From Deltaproteobacteria bacterium (GTDB taxonomy: Bacteria; Desulfobacterota; Desulfobaccia; Desulfobaccales; 0-14-0-80-60-11): DNA of 46,893 nucleotides. Positions 9,427-18,696 of this stretch are shown here, piece by piece. Positions within the stretch are counted from its first letter, which is position 1; every line of letters starts with the position of its first letter. Both the position numbers and the translations under genes were made by a program. The DNA lies in the NCBI GenBank assembly GCA_016208235.1, contig JACQYN010000031.1, positions 1-46,893 on the forward strand. The letters are read 5' to 3'. Below the pieces are notes generated by a model. It saw only the letters and a list, made by a program, of their open reading frames with translations, did no database searches and had not been told where the DNA came from.

Positions 9427-10662
9427 ATGACCCCAAACGGGTTGGCCCTGAAGGCGGCTTTATGTCTGGCGCTGCTCATGTCGACGCCGGCAATGGCCGG
9501 CCCCCGGGCCTATTCTCTCCCGGAGTTGGAGGAGATCACTCTTAAAGTTCACCCCGGCCTCCGAAAAGCCCGGGAAGAGGTACGGAAGAACGAAGCCGAA
9601 TTGCGCATCGCAAAACAATATCCCAATCCGGAAGTGGAGTTCGAAGGGGGCAATCAAAGGGAAAGGTTCGGAACTGAAAGCGGCCTCACCTATGCCGCGG
9701 CCCTCTCTCAGACCGTGGAATGGCCCGGACGCCGGGCTAAAAAGCAGGAGGCCGCCCGCTTCGGCATCGACAGCGCCCGGAAGTTAGTGTCCAATGAGGA
9801 GCTTACGGTTATTGCCAGGTTGCGGGAACTCTTCTACGTGGTGCTGGCCGACGAGCAATTCGTCAAAGTGGCCCGAGAGAACCTCGACTCCGCCAAACAG
9901 CTTCTCGATCTGGTGGAAAAACGCGTCCGCTTGGGAGAGAGTCGCCAGATAGAGCTGATCAAGGCGCAGGTGGAGTTTTACACCCTGGAACGGGAATACG
10001 AAAAAGCCAGGACGACGCTTGCCGGAGACCGGCAGGTGCTGAACCGGTTTTTATTGGAGAATCTGCCTGCCGATTTCGCCTTGTCCAGCAAGTTCACCTC
10101 CCTGGATGAGGCGATTCCCCTAACGCGCTGGCGCGAGGCAGCACTGGCCGTTCACCCCCTGCTGGCCGCCCAAAACGCCGCTCTTCGCCAGGCTGAAAGC
10201 ACGTTGAGCGCGGAGCGCCAAGCCTGGGTGCCGGAAGTGAAGCTCAAGTTTTTTCATACGTTGGAGATTGACCAGCGCACTACCGGCGGGGGCATTTCCC
10301 TGCCATTGCCCCTCTGGAACCGCAAGGGCGGAGAGGTGGATAAGGCCGCGGCCGCCAGGCGCCAGGCCGCGGCCGAGCTCGGACTCACCCGCCAGGAGCT
10401 GGAGACCAAGCTGGCGGCTCAGCACAGCCTCTACATGGTGGCCCGGCGCCAGGTGGAATCTTTTCAAAAGAATATCCTGCCCCAGGCGGCGGAGTCTCTG
10501 CGCCTGGCCGAATTTACCTACCGGCAGGGAGAGACGGGGCTGCTGGAGCTGCTGGATTCCCGCCGCGTCTACCGGACCACCGAGAGTGATTATTACCAAG
10601 CCTTGCTCGACTACTGGCAGGCCAGGACGGAACTCTGGCGCATCGCCGGGGGAGGAGTATAA
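9427..10662 (+). CDS. TolC-family outer membrane factor (CzcC-like)
   Basis: A 411-residue outer membrane efflux protein with a cleavable signal peptide (LALKAALCLALLMSTPAMAG) rather than a lipobox. OEP domain features include VHPGLRKAREEVRKNEAELR and the second repeat VHPLLAAQNAALRQAES, with PEVEFEGGNQRERFGTESG characteristic of the CzcC group. It is preceded by a good RBS (GCGGAGGTGGCCT, ATG at 9427). It is the first pump gene of a run of five closely packed genes (9427-17577). It forms the trimeric exit duct for the adaptor and permease that follow 2 bases and about 1.2 kb downstream. Confidence 0.9.
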   Translation: MTPNGLALKAALCLALLMSTPAMAGPRAYSLPELEEITLKVHPGLRKAREEVRKNEAELRIAKQYPNPEVEFEGGNQRERFGTESGLTYAAALSQTVEWPGRRAKKQEAARFGIDSARKLVSNEELTVIARLRELFYVVLADEQFVKVARENLDSAKQLLDLVEKRVRLGESRQIELIKAQVEFYTLEREYEKARTTLAGDRQVLNRFLLENLPADFALSSKFTSLDEAIPLTRWREAALAVHPLLAAQNAALRQAESTLSAERQAWVPEVKLKFFHTLEIDQRTTGGGISLPLPLWNRKGGEVDKAAAARRQAAAELGLTRQELETKLAAQHSLYMVARRQVESFQKNILPQAAESLRLAEFTYRQGETGLLELLDSRRVYRTTESDYYQALLDYWQARTELWRIAGGGV

Positions 10663-10664
10663 CC

Positions 10665-11891
10665 ATGCGAGACCTTCTCACGCCCAAACGGGTTCTCATC
10701 GGGGCAGGCGTAATGGCCCTGGTAGTTTTGATGTGGTTTTTCATCCCCGCCGGTTTCAAGAAAAAGAGCTCCGAAAAGGACCCCGGGCAGGAGGCTCACA
10801 CGCCGGGGCAGGTCAAGCTTGACCAGGAAGCGATACAGCGGGCCAAAATTGAGGCGGCTCCAGCCACTATGGGCCCCATGGCGAATAAAGTCCTCCTTAC
10901 CGGAGAGCTGGTCTTCAATGAAGAAAAAACCGCGCGCGTGAGTTCCCGCCTATCCGGCCGGGTGGTCAAGATTATCGCCGACTACGGGGCCGAGGTGAAG
11001 AAGGGAGACGCACTGGCCGTCATAGACAGCGTGGAGTTAGGCCAGGCCCAAAACAGCTTCTTACAAGCTGTTGCCAGTTATAATGTGGCCCAAAAAGCCT
11101 ACGAGCGGGCGCTCCTGCTCTGGCAGGAGAAGGCCATCAGCCAGGCCGAGTTTCTGGAGCGCCAGGCCAAAGTTGAACTCGGCAAGGCGGAGAGGGATTT
11201 TGCCGAGAACCGGCTCCACCTCCTGGGCTTAAGCGACGCCGATATCGCCCGCCTATTGCGGGGAGGCCGAAAAACCCAAGGACCAAGCTTCCACGCTGCA
11301 GTAGATTCCACCTTCATCTTGCGCGCCCCCATCGCCGGGCGGGTGGTGGACCGCAAGGTCACTCCCGGCTTGGTGGTCAAGGCGGAAGAAGAACTCTTCG
11401 TGGTCGCCGACACCGCCACCTTGTGGTGCTTCGTCCAGATTCCGGAGAAGGACCTCCCCCTGGTCAAACCCGGCTGCATGACCGCTATCAAAGTAAGCGC
11501 TCTCCCCCAGGAGGAGTTCACCGGCTGCATCGACTACATCGCGGCCATGGTGGATAAAGCTTCTCGAATGACCCGGGCTCGCGTGCAGGTGAACAACTCC
11601 GGCGGCCTGCTGAAAGCCGGAATGTTCGCCACCATCTCCGCGACCGCGGGCATGCGGACGGCCCTCAGCGTGCCGGAGGCCGCAGTGGCCGCTTCCGGCG
11701 GGGAGCAGATTATCTTTATTGAACAGGAACCCGGCCTCTACCTCAAACGCGCCATCAAGCCCGGCCTGAAGGCGGATGGCCGGGTGGAAGTGCTGGAGGG
11801 CCTGAAGGAAGGCGAGCGGGTGGTGGTAGAGGGGGTTTTCACCCTCAAGTCCGAATTGGAAAAAGAGAGCCTGGAGGCGGGGCATGATTGA
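10665..11891 (+). CDS. RND efflux periplasmic adaptor (CzcB-like)
   Basis: A 408-residue membrane fusion protein. The N-terminus has a single hydrophobic anchor (LIGAGVMALVVLMWFFIPAG). Barrel-sandwich halves are recognisable: RLSGRVVKIIADYGAEVKKGD near 95-115 and ILRAPIAGRVVDRKVTPG near 215-235. An alpha hairpin lies between them, and the C-terminal ARVQVNNSGGLLKAGMFATI segment is the conserved adaptor block. No N-terminal metal-binding His or Met cluster is evident. RBS GGAGGAG precedes the ATG. The gene ends eight bases inside the permease gene, so the two are translationally coupled. Confidence 0.9.
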   Translation: MRDLLTPKRVLIGAGVMALVVLMWFFIPAGFKKKSSEKDPGQEAHTPGQVKLDQEAIQRAKIEAAPATMGPMANKVLLTGELVFNEEKTARVSSRLSGRVVKIIADYGAEVKKGDALAVIDSVELGQAQNSFLQAVASYNVAQKAYERALLLWQEKAISQAEFLERQAKVELGKAERDFAENRLHLLGLSDADIARLLRGGRKTQGPSFHAAVDSTFILRAPIAGRVVDRKVTPGLVVKAEEELFVVADTATLWCFVQIPEKDLPLVKPGCMTAIKVSALPQEEFTGCIDYIAAMVDKASRMTRARVQVNNSGGLLKAGMFATISATAGMRTALSVPEAAVAASGGEQIIFIEQEPGLYLKRAIKPGLKADGRVEVLEGLKEGERVVVEGVFTLKSELEKESLEAGHD

Positions 11892-14800
11892 AAAAATCGT
11901 TCAAGGCTGTCTTCGGCACCGCTTTTTGGTCCTCATCATCCTGGCCGGGCTGATAGGCTATGGCTCCTACGCCGCTCTTAAATTACCGGTAGACGCCTTT
12001 CCCGATGTAACCAATGTCCAGGTCCAGGTGCTCACCACCTGGCCGGGGATGTCGCCGGTGGAGGTGGAACAGCAGGTCTCTTTCCCCATCGAGGTGACGA
12101 TGGCGGGGCTCCCTGACATGGCGGAACTGCGGTCGCTGTCCAAGTTCGGCCTGTCGCTGGTGACCGTGGTCTTCCAGGACTGGGTGGACGTCTATTTCGC
12201 CCGGCAGCTGGTATTGGAGCGTCTCATAGAGGCCAAGGAAAAACTTCCCAAGGGAGCCGAGGCGATGTTGGGGCCCATCTCCACCGGCCTGGGGGAAATA
12301 TACCAGTATATCCTGGAAGAGCCGAACGCCCCGCCCCCAGCCTCGCCCCGGGAAGAAGAGCTACGCCTGATGCGCCTGCGCACGGTGCAAGACGGCATCG
12401 TCCGGCCTATTCTCAAGACCGTGCCCGGGGTGACGGAAGTTAACACCTTTGGGGGCTACGTGCGGCAGTACCAGGTGTACGTAGATCAGGACCGCCTGCG
12501 CAAATACGATCTCTCCCTGCACCAGGTCTTCAGCGCCCTGGCGGCCAATAACGCCAACGCCGGGGGCAACATTCTGGAAAAAGGCAGCGAACAGGCCCTG
12601 GTGCGCGGCATCGGCCTCATGCAGTCGGTTCAGGACATCGAGGAGGTGGTGCTCAAGGAAGTGGACGGCGCCCCGGTGCTGGTACGGGACGTAGCCGAGG
12701 TCCGGGAGGGTCCCGCGACCCGCCTGGGTGCGGTGGTGAAAGACGGCAAAGCCGAAGCCGTGGCCGGCATCGTCCTGATGATCCGTGGCGGCAGCGGCCG
12801 GGAGGTGGTGGCCGCGGTCAAGGATAAAGTAAAAGAAATCAACAAGGGCGGCATCCTTCCCGCCGGCATCAGGCTGGAAGCCTTCTACGACCGCGCCGGC
12901 CTAGTGCGGGACTGCATTAACACGGTGGGCAAGGCCATCGGCGAAGGGGTCATCCTGGTTATCCTGATAATTTACCTGTTTCTGCGCAATTTCCAAGGCG
13001 CTCTGGTTATTTCCTTGACCATGCCGTTGGTGGCCCTGGCAACCTTCATCGTTATGCGCCAGGTGGGAATGTCGGCCAACCTTATGTCCCTGGGGGGTCT
13101 GGCCATCTCCATCGGCATGATCGTGGACGGCGCGGTCATCCAGGTGGAAAACGTCATTCATCGGCTGGGAGATACCAACGCCCGGCTGGGCTTCATGCGC
13201 ATCGTTTTGGAAGCTGTGACCGAGGTTCTGAAACCGAGCCTTTTCGGGATATTGATCATCGCCATCACTTTTTTGCCCATCATGACCCTGAAAGGCATGG
13301 AAGGCAAAATGTTTGCTCCTTTGGCCTTCACTGTGGCCATAGCCCTGTTGGCCTCCCTAGTCTTCTCCATTTCCGTGACCCCGGTCCTTTGCTCATACCT
13401 GCTCAAACCGGGTGCCGAGCGAGAGAGCCCGCTCCTCAGGTGGGCCCGGCGCCTTTACCAGCCATCCCTCAACTGGGCCCTGGGTAACCGGAAGCTGGTG
13501 GTTATCGGAGCTGCCGGCCTTTTAGCCTTTTCCCTGCTGACGGTTCCATTTTTGGGCTCGGAGTTCATCCCCCGAATGGATGAAGGCTACCTGACTCCCC
13601 AGGTCATCCGGCTTCCGTCTGTCTCCATTGCTCAGTCTTTGGCCATGGAGCGCCAGATGCAGCAGGTCCTGCTCAAATTTCCGGAAGTGGCCTCGGTGGT
13701 TTCCAAGGTCGGCGCCCCCGAAATCGGAACCGACCCCATGGGGCCTGAGCTCAGCGACCCCATCGTGATCCTCAAGCCCCGCCGGGAATGGCGGACGGCC
13801 CGCACCAGCGAGGAGCTGACGGACAAGATGCGGGCCGAATTGGCCAAGATACCCGGCATCGGCCTTAACTTCTCCCAACCCATCGCTCTGCGGGTGGATG
13901 AGCTCATTTCGGGAGTAAAGTCCCAAGTGGCAGTCAAAATCTTCGGGGACGACATGGAGGTGTTGCGACGCAAGGCCGAAGAAGCGGCCCGCCTTTTGAG
14001 GACGGTCAAAGGTGTCACTGATTTAAGGGTGGAGCAGGTGGCCGGCCAGCCATATCTCAATGTCAAAATTGACCGGCGCAAAATCGCTCGCTACGGCATC
14101 AACGTGTCCGACATCCAGGAGGTCATTGAAACCGCGGTGGGAGGCAAGGTGGCCACCGAGATCCGCGAGGGGCAACTGCGGGTGGGGGTCCAGGTGCGCT
14201 TCTCGGAAGAACGGCGCAATAGCATCCAAGCCATTGGCAACATCCTGGTGGAGGCCGCGGGTGGCCGCCAGATTCCCCTGGCTGATTTGGCCCAAATTAC
14301 CGAGGAGCCCGGTCCGGTGCAGGTCAGCCGGGAGAACGCCCGCCGCCGGGTAGTGGTGGAGTTCAACGTGGAAGGCCGGGACATCGGCGGCCTGGTGGCG
14401 GAGGCCCAGGGCCTCCTGGAATCCCGCCTGGGGCTGCCGCCCGGCTATTACCTCAACTGGGGCGGCGCCTTTGAGAACCAGCAGCGGGCCATGCGCTATC
14501 TTATGGTCATTGTCCCCATCACCGTGCTCATAATTTTTCTGCTCCTCTTCATGGTCTTCAACTCACTGCGCTACGCCAGCCTTATCATTCTCAATCTCCC
14601 CCTGGCCCTTATCGGCGGCATCCTGGGTCTGCTCATCACCGGCCTCTACCTGAGCGTCCCGGCCTCCGTGGGTTTCATCGCCCTTTTCGGAGTGGCGGTG
14701 CTCAATGGGGTGGTGCTGGTCTCCCAATTTAACCAGCTGCGCCAGGAGGGTCTGCCCCTGGAGGAAGCGGTGCGGCGAGGTTGTGACCGGCGGCTCCGCC

Positions 14801-14991
14801 CGGTCTTAATGACCGCCTTGGTGGCCATCCTGGGGCTTGCTCCTCTTCTTTTCGCCACTGGACCTGGTTCGGAAGTGCAGCGGCCCCTGGCGGTGGTGGT
14901 GGTAAGCGGCCTGTTCACCTCCACCCTGTTGACTCTGATTATCCTGCCCGTGCTATACGGCAGCTTCGCCGAACGCCTGCCGGAGATTTAG
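11884..14991 (+). CDS. Heavy-metal efflux RND permease (CzcA/CusA family)
   Basis: A 1035-residue RND permease of the CusA/CzcA family. Recognisable blocks are LPVDAFPDVTNVQVQVLT at the start of the first periplasmic loop, TM4 motif SIGMIVDGAVIQVENV (about 408-423) and the helix-rich C-terminal bundle. The TM4 motif keeps the DGA and VEN residues of Zn/Co/Cd exporters but has Ser in place of the first Asp of the DFG motif. Divalent-cation export is therefore likely but not certain. The operon context, with a Zn/Cd-type P1B ATPase two genes downstream, supports divalent metals. It completes the tripartite pump with the genes at 9427 and 10665. Confidence 0.92.
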   Translation: MIEKIVQGCLRHRFLVLIILAGLIGYGSYAALKLPVDAFPDVTNVQVQVLTTWPGMSPVEVEQQVSFPIEVTMAGLPDMAELRSLSKFGLSLVTVVFQDWVDVYFARQLVLERLIEAKEKLPKGAEAMLGPISTGLGEIYQYILEEPNAPPPASPREEELRLMRLRTVQDGIVRPILKTVPGVTEVNTFGGYVRQYQVYVDQDRLRKYDLSLHQVFSALAANNANAGGNILEKGSEQALVRGIGLMQSVQDIEEVVLKEVDGAPVLVRDVAEVREGPATRLGAVVKDGKAEAVAGIVLMIRGGSGREVVAAVKDKVKEINKGGILPAGIRLEAFYDRAGLVRDCINTVGKAIGEGVILVILIIYLFLRNFQGALVISLTMPLVALATFIVMRQVGMSANLMSLGGLAISIGMIVDGAVIQVENVIHRLGDTNARLGFMRIVLEAVTEVLKPSLFGILIIAITFLPIMTLKGMEGKMFAPLAFTVAIALLASLVFSISVTPVLCSYLLKPGAERESPLLRWARRLYQPSLNWALGNRKLVVIGAAGLLAFSLLTVPFLGSEFIPRMDEGYLTPQVIRLPSVSIAQSLAMERQMQQVLLKFPEVASVVSKVGAPEIGTDPMGPELSDPIVILKPRREWRTARTSEELTDKMRAELAKIPGIGLNFSQPIALRVDELISGVKSQVAVKIFGDDMEVLRRKAEEAARLLRTVKGVTDLRVEQVAGQPYLNVKIDRRKIARYGINVSDIQEVIETAVGGKVATEIREGQLRVGVQVRFSEERRNSIQAIGNILVEAAGGRQIPLADLAQITEEPGPVQVSRENARRRVVVEFNVEGRDIGGLVAEAQGLLESRLGLPPGYYLNWGGAFENQQRAMRYLMVIVPITVLIIFLLLFMVFNSLRYASLIILNLPLALIGGILGLLITGLYLSVPASVGFIALFGVAVLNGVVLVSQFNQLRQEGLPLEEAVRRGCDRRLRPVLMTALVAILGLAPLLFATGPGSEVQRPLAVVVVSGLFTSTLLTLIILPVLYGSFAERLPEI

Positions 14992-15001
14992 GAGGTGCAT
15001 C

Positions 15002-15367
15002 TTGAAAGAGGTTCGAGCTTACATACAGCCCTTCAGGCTTTCCAAGGTAACGCACGCCTTACAGCAGATTGCCGGGTTTCCCGGAATGAGCGTGATCGAG
15101 ATACAAGGCTTTGGCCGGGGTAAGGTAAGGGTGCCCGGAGACAAGGTCGTCCGGGAATTTGTCCCCAAAATGCGCCTGGAGATAGTGGTCAAGGACGATC
15201 TGGTCGAGGAAGTGGTGCGCACTATTGAAAAGGCCGCTCATACCGGGAATCCCGGAGACGGCGTTATCTTCGTATTAACGGTGGAGCAGGCGGTGCGCAT
15301 CCGCACTGGCGAAAAGGATATCGCCGCTATCAGGTCACTGAAAAATGAGAAAAAAGAAGAAGGCTGA
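15002..15367 (+). CDS. PII-like signalling protein of the metal-efflux type (PII-NG)
   Basis: A 121-residue member of the PII (GlnB/GlnK) superfamily. It starts at TTG, nine bases after GGAGGTG. The N-terminal strand is KEVRAYIQPFRLSKVTHAL, followed by VIEIQGFGRGK. The T-loop is short (VRVPGDKVVREFVPKMRLE) with no Tyr equivalent to the uridylylated Tyr51 of GlnB. The C-terminal half has GNPGDGVIFVLTVEQAVRIRTGE, matching PII blocks B and C. PII proteins of this short-loop group (called PII-NG) have been described encoded next to CzcA-type pumps. It may tune metal efflux to energy or nitrogen state, but no direct function is shown by the sequence. It overlaps the ATPase gene by 23 bases. Confidence 0.85.
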   Translation: MKEVRAYIQPFRLSKVTHALQQIAGFPGMSVIEIQGFGRGKVRVPGDKVVREFVPKMRLEIVVKDDLVEEVVRTIEKAAHTGNPGDGVIFVLTVEQAVRIRTGEKDIAAIRSLKNEKKEEG

Positions 15368-17577
15368 ACCAAAAGCCGTGGGTCCGGGAATCGTCAAGGA
15401 GGACTTCCCGGTTCAGGGTCTCGACTGCGCGGATTGCGCCCAGTTGCTGGAGAAGGCCGTCGGCAAGGTCAAGGGCGTGGTAGGGGCGCAAGCCGATCTC
15501 ATCAAATCCAGCCTGCGGGTCGAATACGCTCCCGAGCAGGCTCAACCGGGGGAGATTGTCCAGGCCATCCAGGGGGCTGGGTACGCGGTCCCAGCCGAGT
15601 TGAGCTCTACCACTTTCGTGGTGGAAGGGATGGACTGCGCCGATGAGGAGAAGCTGATCAGGAAGGCGTTGGGAAGCCTGCCGGGGATTGAAGGGATGGA
15701 CTTTTATCTGGTCTCGGGAACGCTTAAAGTCCATTATAAGACCGCCATGCTGAGTCCGGAAGCAATTATCAGGGCCATAGGCCAGGGCGGATTCAAGGCG
15801 AGGGTCAAGAAGTTCGAACTGGCGGTTCCTTCCTGGGAAAGCAGGCGGCCCCTCATTCTCCTGGGCCTGTGCGGCCTCCTGGCTGGCGCCGGTTTCGCCC
15901 TCGCTCAGTTGGAGTTCGGGCATGCTTTCTCCGACCCCCTTTACGCGCTGGCGATTATAGTGGGCGGCTACCCCACCGCTCGAAAGGCGCTGGCTGCGGC
16001 CAGGAATTTAACACCTGATATGAATCTCCTGATGACCGTGGCGGTAATCGGGGCCGCGGCCATCGAGCAATGGACGGAAGGGGCCGCGGTGGTCTTTCTC
16101 TTCCTGCTGGCGAATATCCTGGAAAATTACAGCCTGGAGCGGACGCGGCGGGCCATCCGCTCCCTTCTGGAACTCTCGCCGCAGGAAGCCACGGTGATAA
16201 GAGGCGAGCGGGAAATAACGGTGCCGGTGGAGGAAGTGCAGTTAGGCGAGGAGATCATCATTTACCCGGGCACCAAGATACCCCTGGACGGCGAGGTTCT
16301 GGAAGGGATCTCCACGGTAAACCAGGCCCCCATAACGGGCGAGTCGATGCCGGTTAAAAAGGGCCCGGGGGATGGGGTCTTCGCAGGGTCTATCAATCAA
16401 CGAGGCTCACTTAAGGTCCGGGTGAGTCACCTGGCCGGCGACACCACGCTGGCCCGGATCATCCACATGGTGGAGGAGGCCCAAGCTCAGAAAGCGCCTT
16501 CGCAAGGCTTTGTGGACCGGTTCGCTAAATACTATACACCCTCAGTGATTGCGGCTGCGGTGCTGGTAATGGCCGTGCCGCCGCTCCTATTTTACCAGCC
16601 TTTCAATACCTGGTTTTACCGCGCCCTCGTTCTCCTGGTCATCTCGTGCCCCTGCGCCTTGGTCATTTCCACCCCGGTGGCCATCGTTTCGGGGCTGGCG
16701 GGCGCAGCCAGGAGCGGCATCCTCATCAAGGGCGGCGTGCACCTCGAAAATGCCGGCGCCATCCGGGTGATTGCCTTCGATAAGACCGGCACTTTGACCC
16801 GGGGAGAACCTGCGGTAACCCAGGTGGTCCCTCTCAGCGGCTGGACTGCCGGGGAGGTCCTCGGCATGGCCGCCGCCGTGGAGAGCAGGTCTGAGCATCA
16901 CCTGGCCCAGGCGATCCTGAACCGGGCAGAGCGGGAAGGAGTCGGTTTTACCAAACAGGTGGAAGAATTTGAAGCAATCCCAGGCAAGGGGGTAAGGGCC
17001 AGGATCAACGGGGAAACCTTCTATAATCGTCGTCGAGGACGCGTTGCGCCCCGAGGCGCCGGAGGCCATGGACTTGCTGCGCCGGACAGGGGTTAAGCAG
17101 CTGGTAATGCTGACCGGAGATAACCCCAGTGCGGCCCGAGCGGTCGCTGAGCGACTGGGTTTGGATTCTTACATTGCCGGTTTGCTGCCGGCTGACAAGG
17201 TGGAAGCGGTCAGACGGCTGTTGGCAGAGGAAGACCGGGTTGCCATGGTGGGTGACGGGGTTAACGATGCTCCCGCCCTGGCCACGGCTACCCTGGGCAT
17301 CGCCATGGGCGCCGCGGGTTCGGATGCCGCCATCGAGGCCGCGCACATCGCCCTCATGTCCGACGACCTCGGCAAGCTGCCTGTGGCCATAAGGCTTAGC
17401 CGCCAGGCGCGGCGCATCATCAAGGCCAACATTATCCTCTCACTGGCCGCCAAAGCGGTCTTCTTGGCTCTTGGCGTGGTGGGATTGGCCACCCTCTGGA
17501 TGGCCGTCTTTGCTGATATGGGGATATCCATCATCGTGATTTTGAACGGCCTGAGGGTCTTTAGGGTCAAAATGTAA
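15345..17577 (+). pseudogene. Zn/Cd/Pb-type P1B-ATPase (ZntA/CadA-like), internal out-of-frame deletion
   Basis: Two frames together encode a P1B-2 ATPase. The first (15345 to about 17035) has an HMA domain with GLDCADC (25-31) and a second HMA-like domain with GMDCADE, which lost its second Cys. It also has the membrane CPC motif in VISCPCALVIS (about 433-437), DKTGTLT (about 479), SEHHLAQ and IPGKGVRARINGETFY. The second frame (about 17027-17577) resumes at IIVVEDALRPEAPEAM and holds TGDN, GDGVNDAP, a Lys in helix 7 (AAKAVFLAL) and the DMG motif in helix 8 (FADMGISIIVILNGL), all typical of zinc/cadmium/lead exporters. Roughly 35-45 residues of the nucleotide-binding domain are missing at the junction, together with the frame. 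The gene is therefore either inactivated or misassembled. It ends the metal-efflux operon. Confidence 0.85.
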
Positions 17578-17608
17578 TTGGTCACGCTGGTGATGAAAGG
17601 AGGAATAG

Positions 17609-17719
17609 GTGCAACGCCTTCGGCGTTGGCAAGATGAGCGGCTTGTTCATTTCCAAGTTGCTCACCTCGCGTTGTTCCCGGCGCCCTATACCCGGTTCAC
17701 TGAGTGCGAAGAAGTTTAA
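17609..17719 (+). CDS. Candidate small ORF after a strong ribosome binding site
   Basis: A 36-codon frame starts at GTG 17609, directly after AAAGGAGGAATAG, a stronger Shine-Dalgarno than most genes here. It would encode a basic then aromatic peptide beginning with QRLRRWQDERLVHF. Its first codons overlap a perfect hairpin with 7-bp arms (CAACGCC/GGCGTTG, 17612-17628) that could occlude or modulate the start. No family is recognised and the composition gives little support for coding, so it may instead be a leader or an RNA element between the ATPase gene and the lipoprotein gene. Confidence 0.25.
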   Translation: MQRLRRWQDERLVHFQVAHLALFPAPYTRFTECEEV

Positions 17720-17762
17720 TAACGTTAACAACTATCCTTTAATTCTAATCAGGAGGATAAAA

Positions 17763-18245
17763 ATGACGCATCGGCGGCTATTAGGCTTCGTGGCCATGGC
17801 ATTTATCTTGGCGGCTTGCAGCGCCCCCCTCCAGGAGCACAATTACTTGCAAGAATACGGCTATCGGGGCGGCAGAGGTCAAGGATTCCGCATGCTGCCT
17901 TATCGAGTTTCGCAAGAGGTTCATGCTTGCGTGGCCGGGAAGGTCAGCGGTCGCATCACCCGTCTCCGAGTTGAAACTTTTTCACAAGACATGGAGCCGG
18001 GGTTGGCAATGGATGTGCAGACTCCTGACCGGGGTCTGGTGCACGTCCATTTGGGCCCGCTTTGGTTCCTGGAGCGCCAGGAGGCCGATCTGAAACCGGG
18101 GGACGAAGTAACTATCCAGGGCTTTTGCTATAAATTGGCGGGCCAGGAAAGGCTCCTGGCCGGTGAGGTCGCACACAAGGATCACACCTTGCGATTACGG
18201 GATAGCCAAGGAAATCCCTATTGGGAGGCCTGGCGTAAGAATTAG
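17763..18245 (+). CDS. Small lipoprotein with OB-like domain
   Basis: A 160-residue protein beginning at ATG 17763, chosen because AGGAGGATAAAA lies directly upstream and the translation opens with a lipoprotein signal (MTHRRLLGFVAMAFILAAC, Cys19). An in-frame upstream extension to 17634 lacks these features. The mature part contains VSGRITRLRVETFSQD, VHVHLGPLWFLERQEADL and GDEVTIQGFCYKLAG, a strand pattern and wording resembling OB-fold proteins that sit near redox or magnetosome genes. It ends LRDSQGNPYWEAWRKN. The function is unknown. It may be cotranscribed with the metal-efflux genes or be independent; the 185-base gap to the ATPase favours its own promoter. Confidence 0.7.
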   Translation: MTHRRLLGFVAMAFILAACSAPLQEHNYLQEYGYRGGRGQGFRMLPYRVSQEVHACVAGKVSGRITRLRVETFSQDMEPGLAMDVQTPDRGLVHVHLGPLWFLERQEADLKPGDEVTIQGFCYKLAGQERLLAGEVAHKDHTLRLRDSQGNPYWEAWRKN

Positions 18246-18557
18246 CCCGGAGTAGAAAAAGTGATGATAGCTAACCCGGGTGACGATCTATCCTTTGTTA
18301 AAAAGGACCGCTTTTTTTCCTCATTACTATCCCCCAATCCGGATTTGTTCTTCGTGGAGAATGCCCACTATTGTCCATCCGGAAAGACACGTTTTTGGGG
18401 TTGATTCAAGGGTACAAGACCACTTCCGACGCTAATCGGGCAGATTATGAATCAGAGTTGAAAAAAAAATCCCCTTAGCCAGCCAGTTTCCTGGGATTTT
18501 GCCGTCATTCAGAGACACCACCGCCCTGCTGTGGTCAGGTCAGGGAGACTGGCAGTC
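18246..18557. other. Intergenic DNA with a possible minus-strand terminator
   Basis: No gene is seen. On the minus strand, AATCCC at 18493-18498 can pair with GGGATT at 18469-18474 and is followed by a run of nine T, which looks like a rho-independent terminator or the end region of the insertion sequence whose transposase tail stops at 18558. The pairing arms are short and separated by 18 bases, so this is a weak call. Confidence 0.35.
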
Positions 18558-18622
18558 TCAGGCGGCCGCCATCTGCAAACGGCCCAGCACCGCCAGATTG
18601 TAGGAGACCACCGCACTCCAGA
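18558..18622 (-). pseudogene. Transposase C-terminal tail, 3' exon of a group II intron
   Basis: The minus strand encodes LWSAVVSYNLAVLGRLQM followed by three Ala and TGA at 18558-18560. This resembles the last helix of DDE transposases of the IS5/IS1182/ISNCY kind, which often end with a phrase like W-x-V-x-x-N-L-x-x-L-x-R. The rest of the transposase is not found upstream; instead the 3' end of a group II intron abuts it at 18623. Family assignment is uncertain because only about 22 residues remain. Confidence 0.45.
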
Positions 18623-18696
18623 GTCGAGTAGCGTGGGGGAGTCTCACCCCCACGCCCTCCCAGAACCGGACATGAATCTCTCGACTCATCCGGCTC
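18623..18696 (-). ncRNA. Group II intron domains V and VI
   Basis: Domain V is 34 nt (18663-18696, minus strand). It begins GAGCCGGA and closes TCCGGTTC, giving an 8-bp stem that contains the AGC catalytic triad. A TG bulge follows, then an inner 6-bp stem TGAGTC/GATTCA capped by a GAGA (GNRA) tetraloop. After a 3-nt linker, domain VI (18626-18659) forms a GAG/CTC base and a GC-rich stem, with an unpaired A at 18629. That is exactly 7 nt before the predicted 3' splice site at 18623, as expected for the branch-point adenosine. All pairings were checked by eye. Confidence 0.75.
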
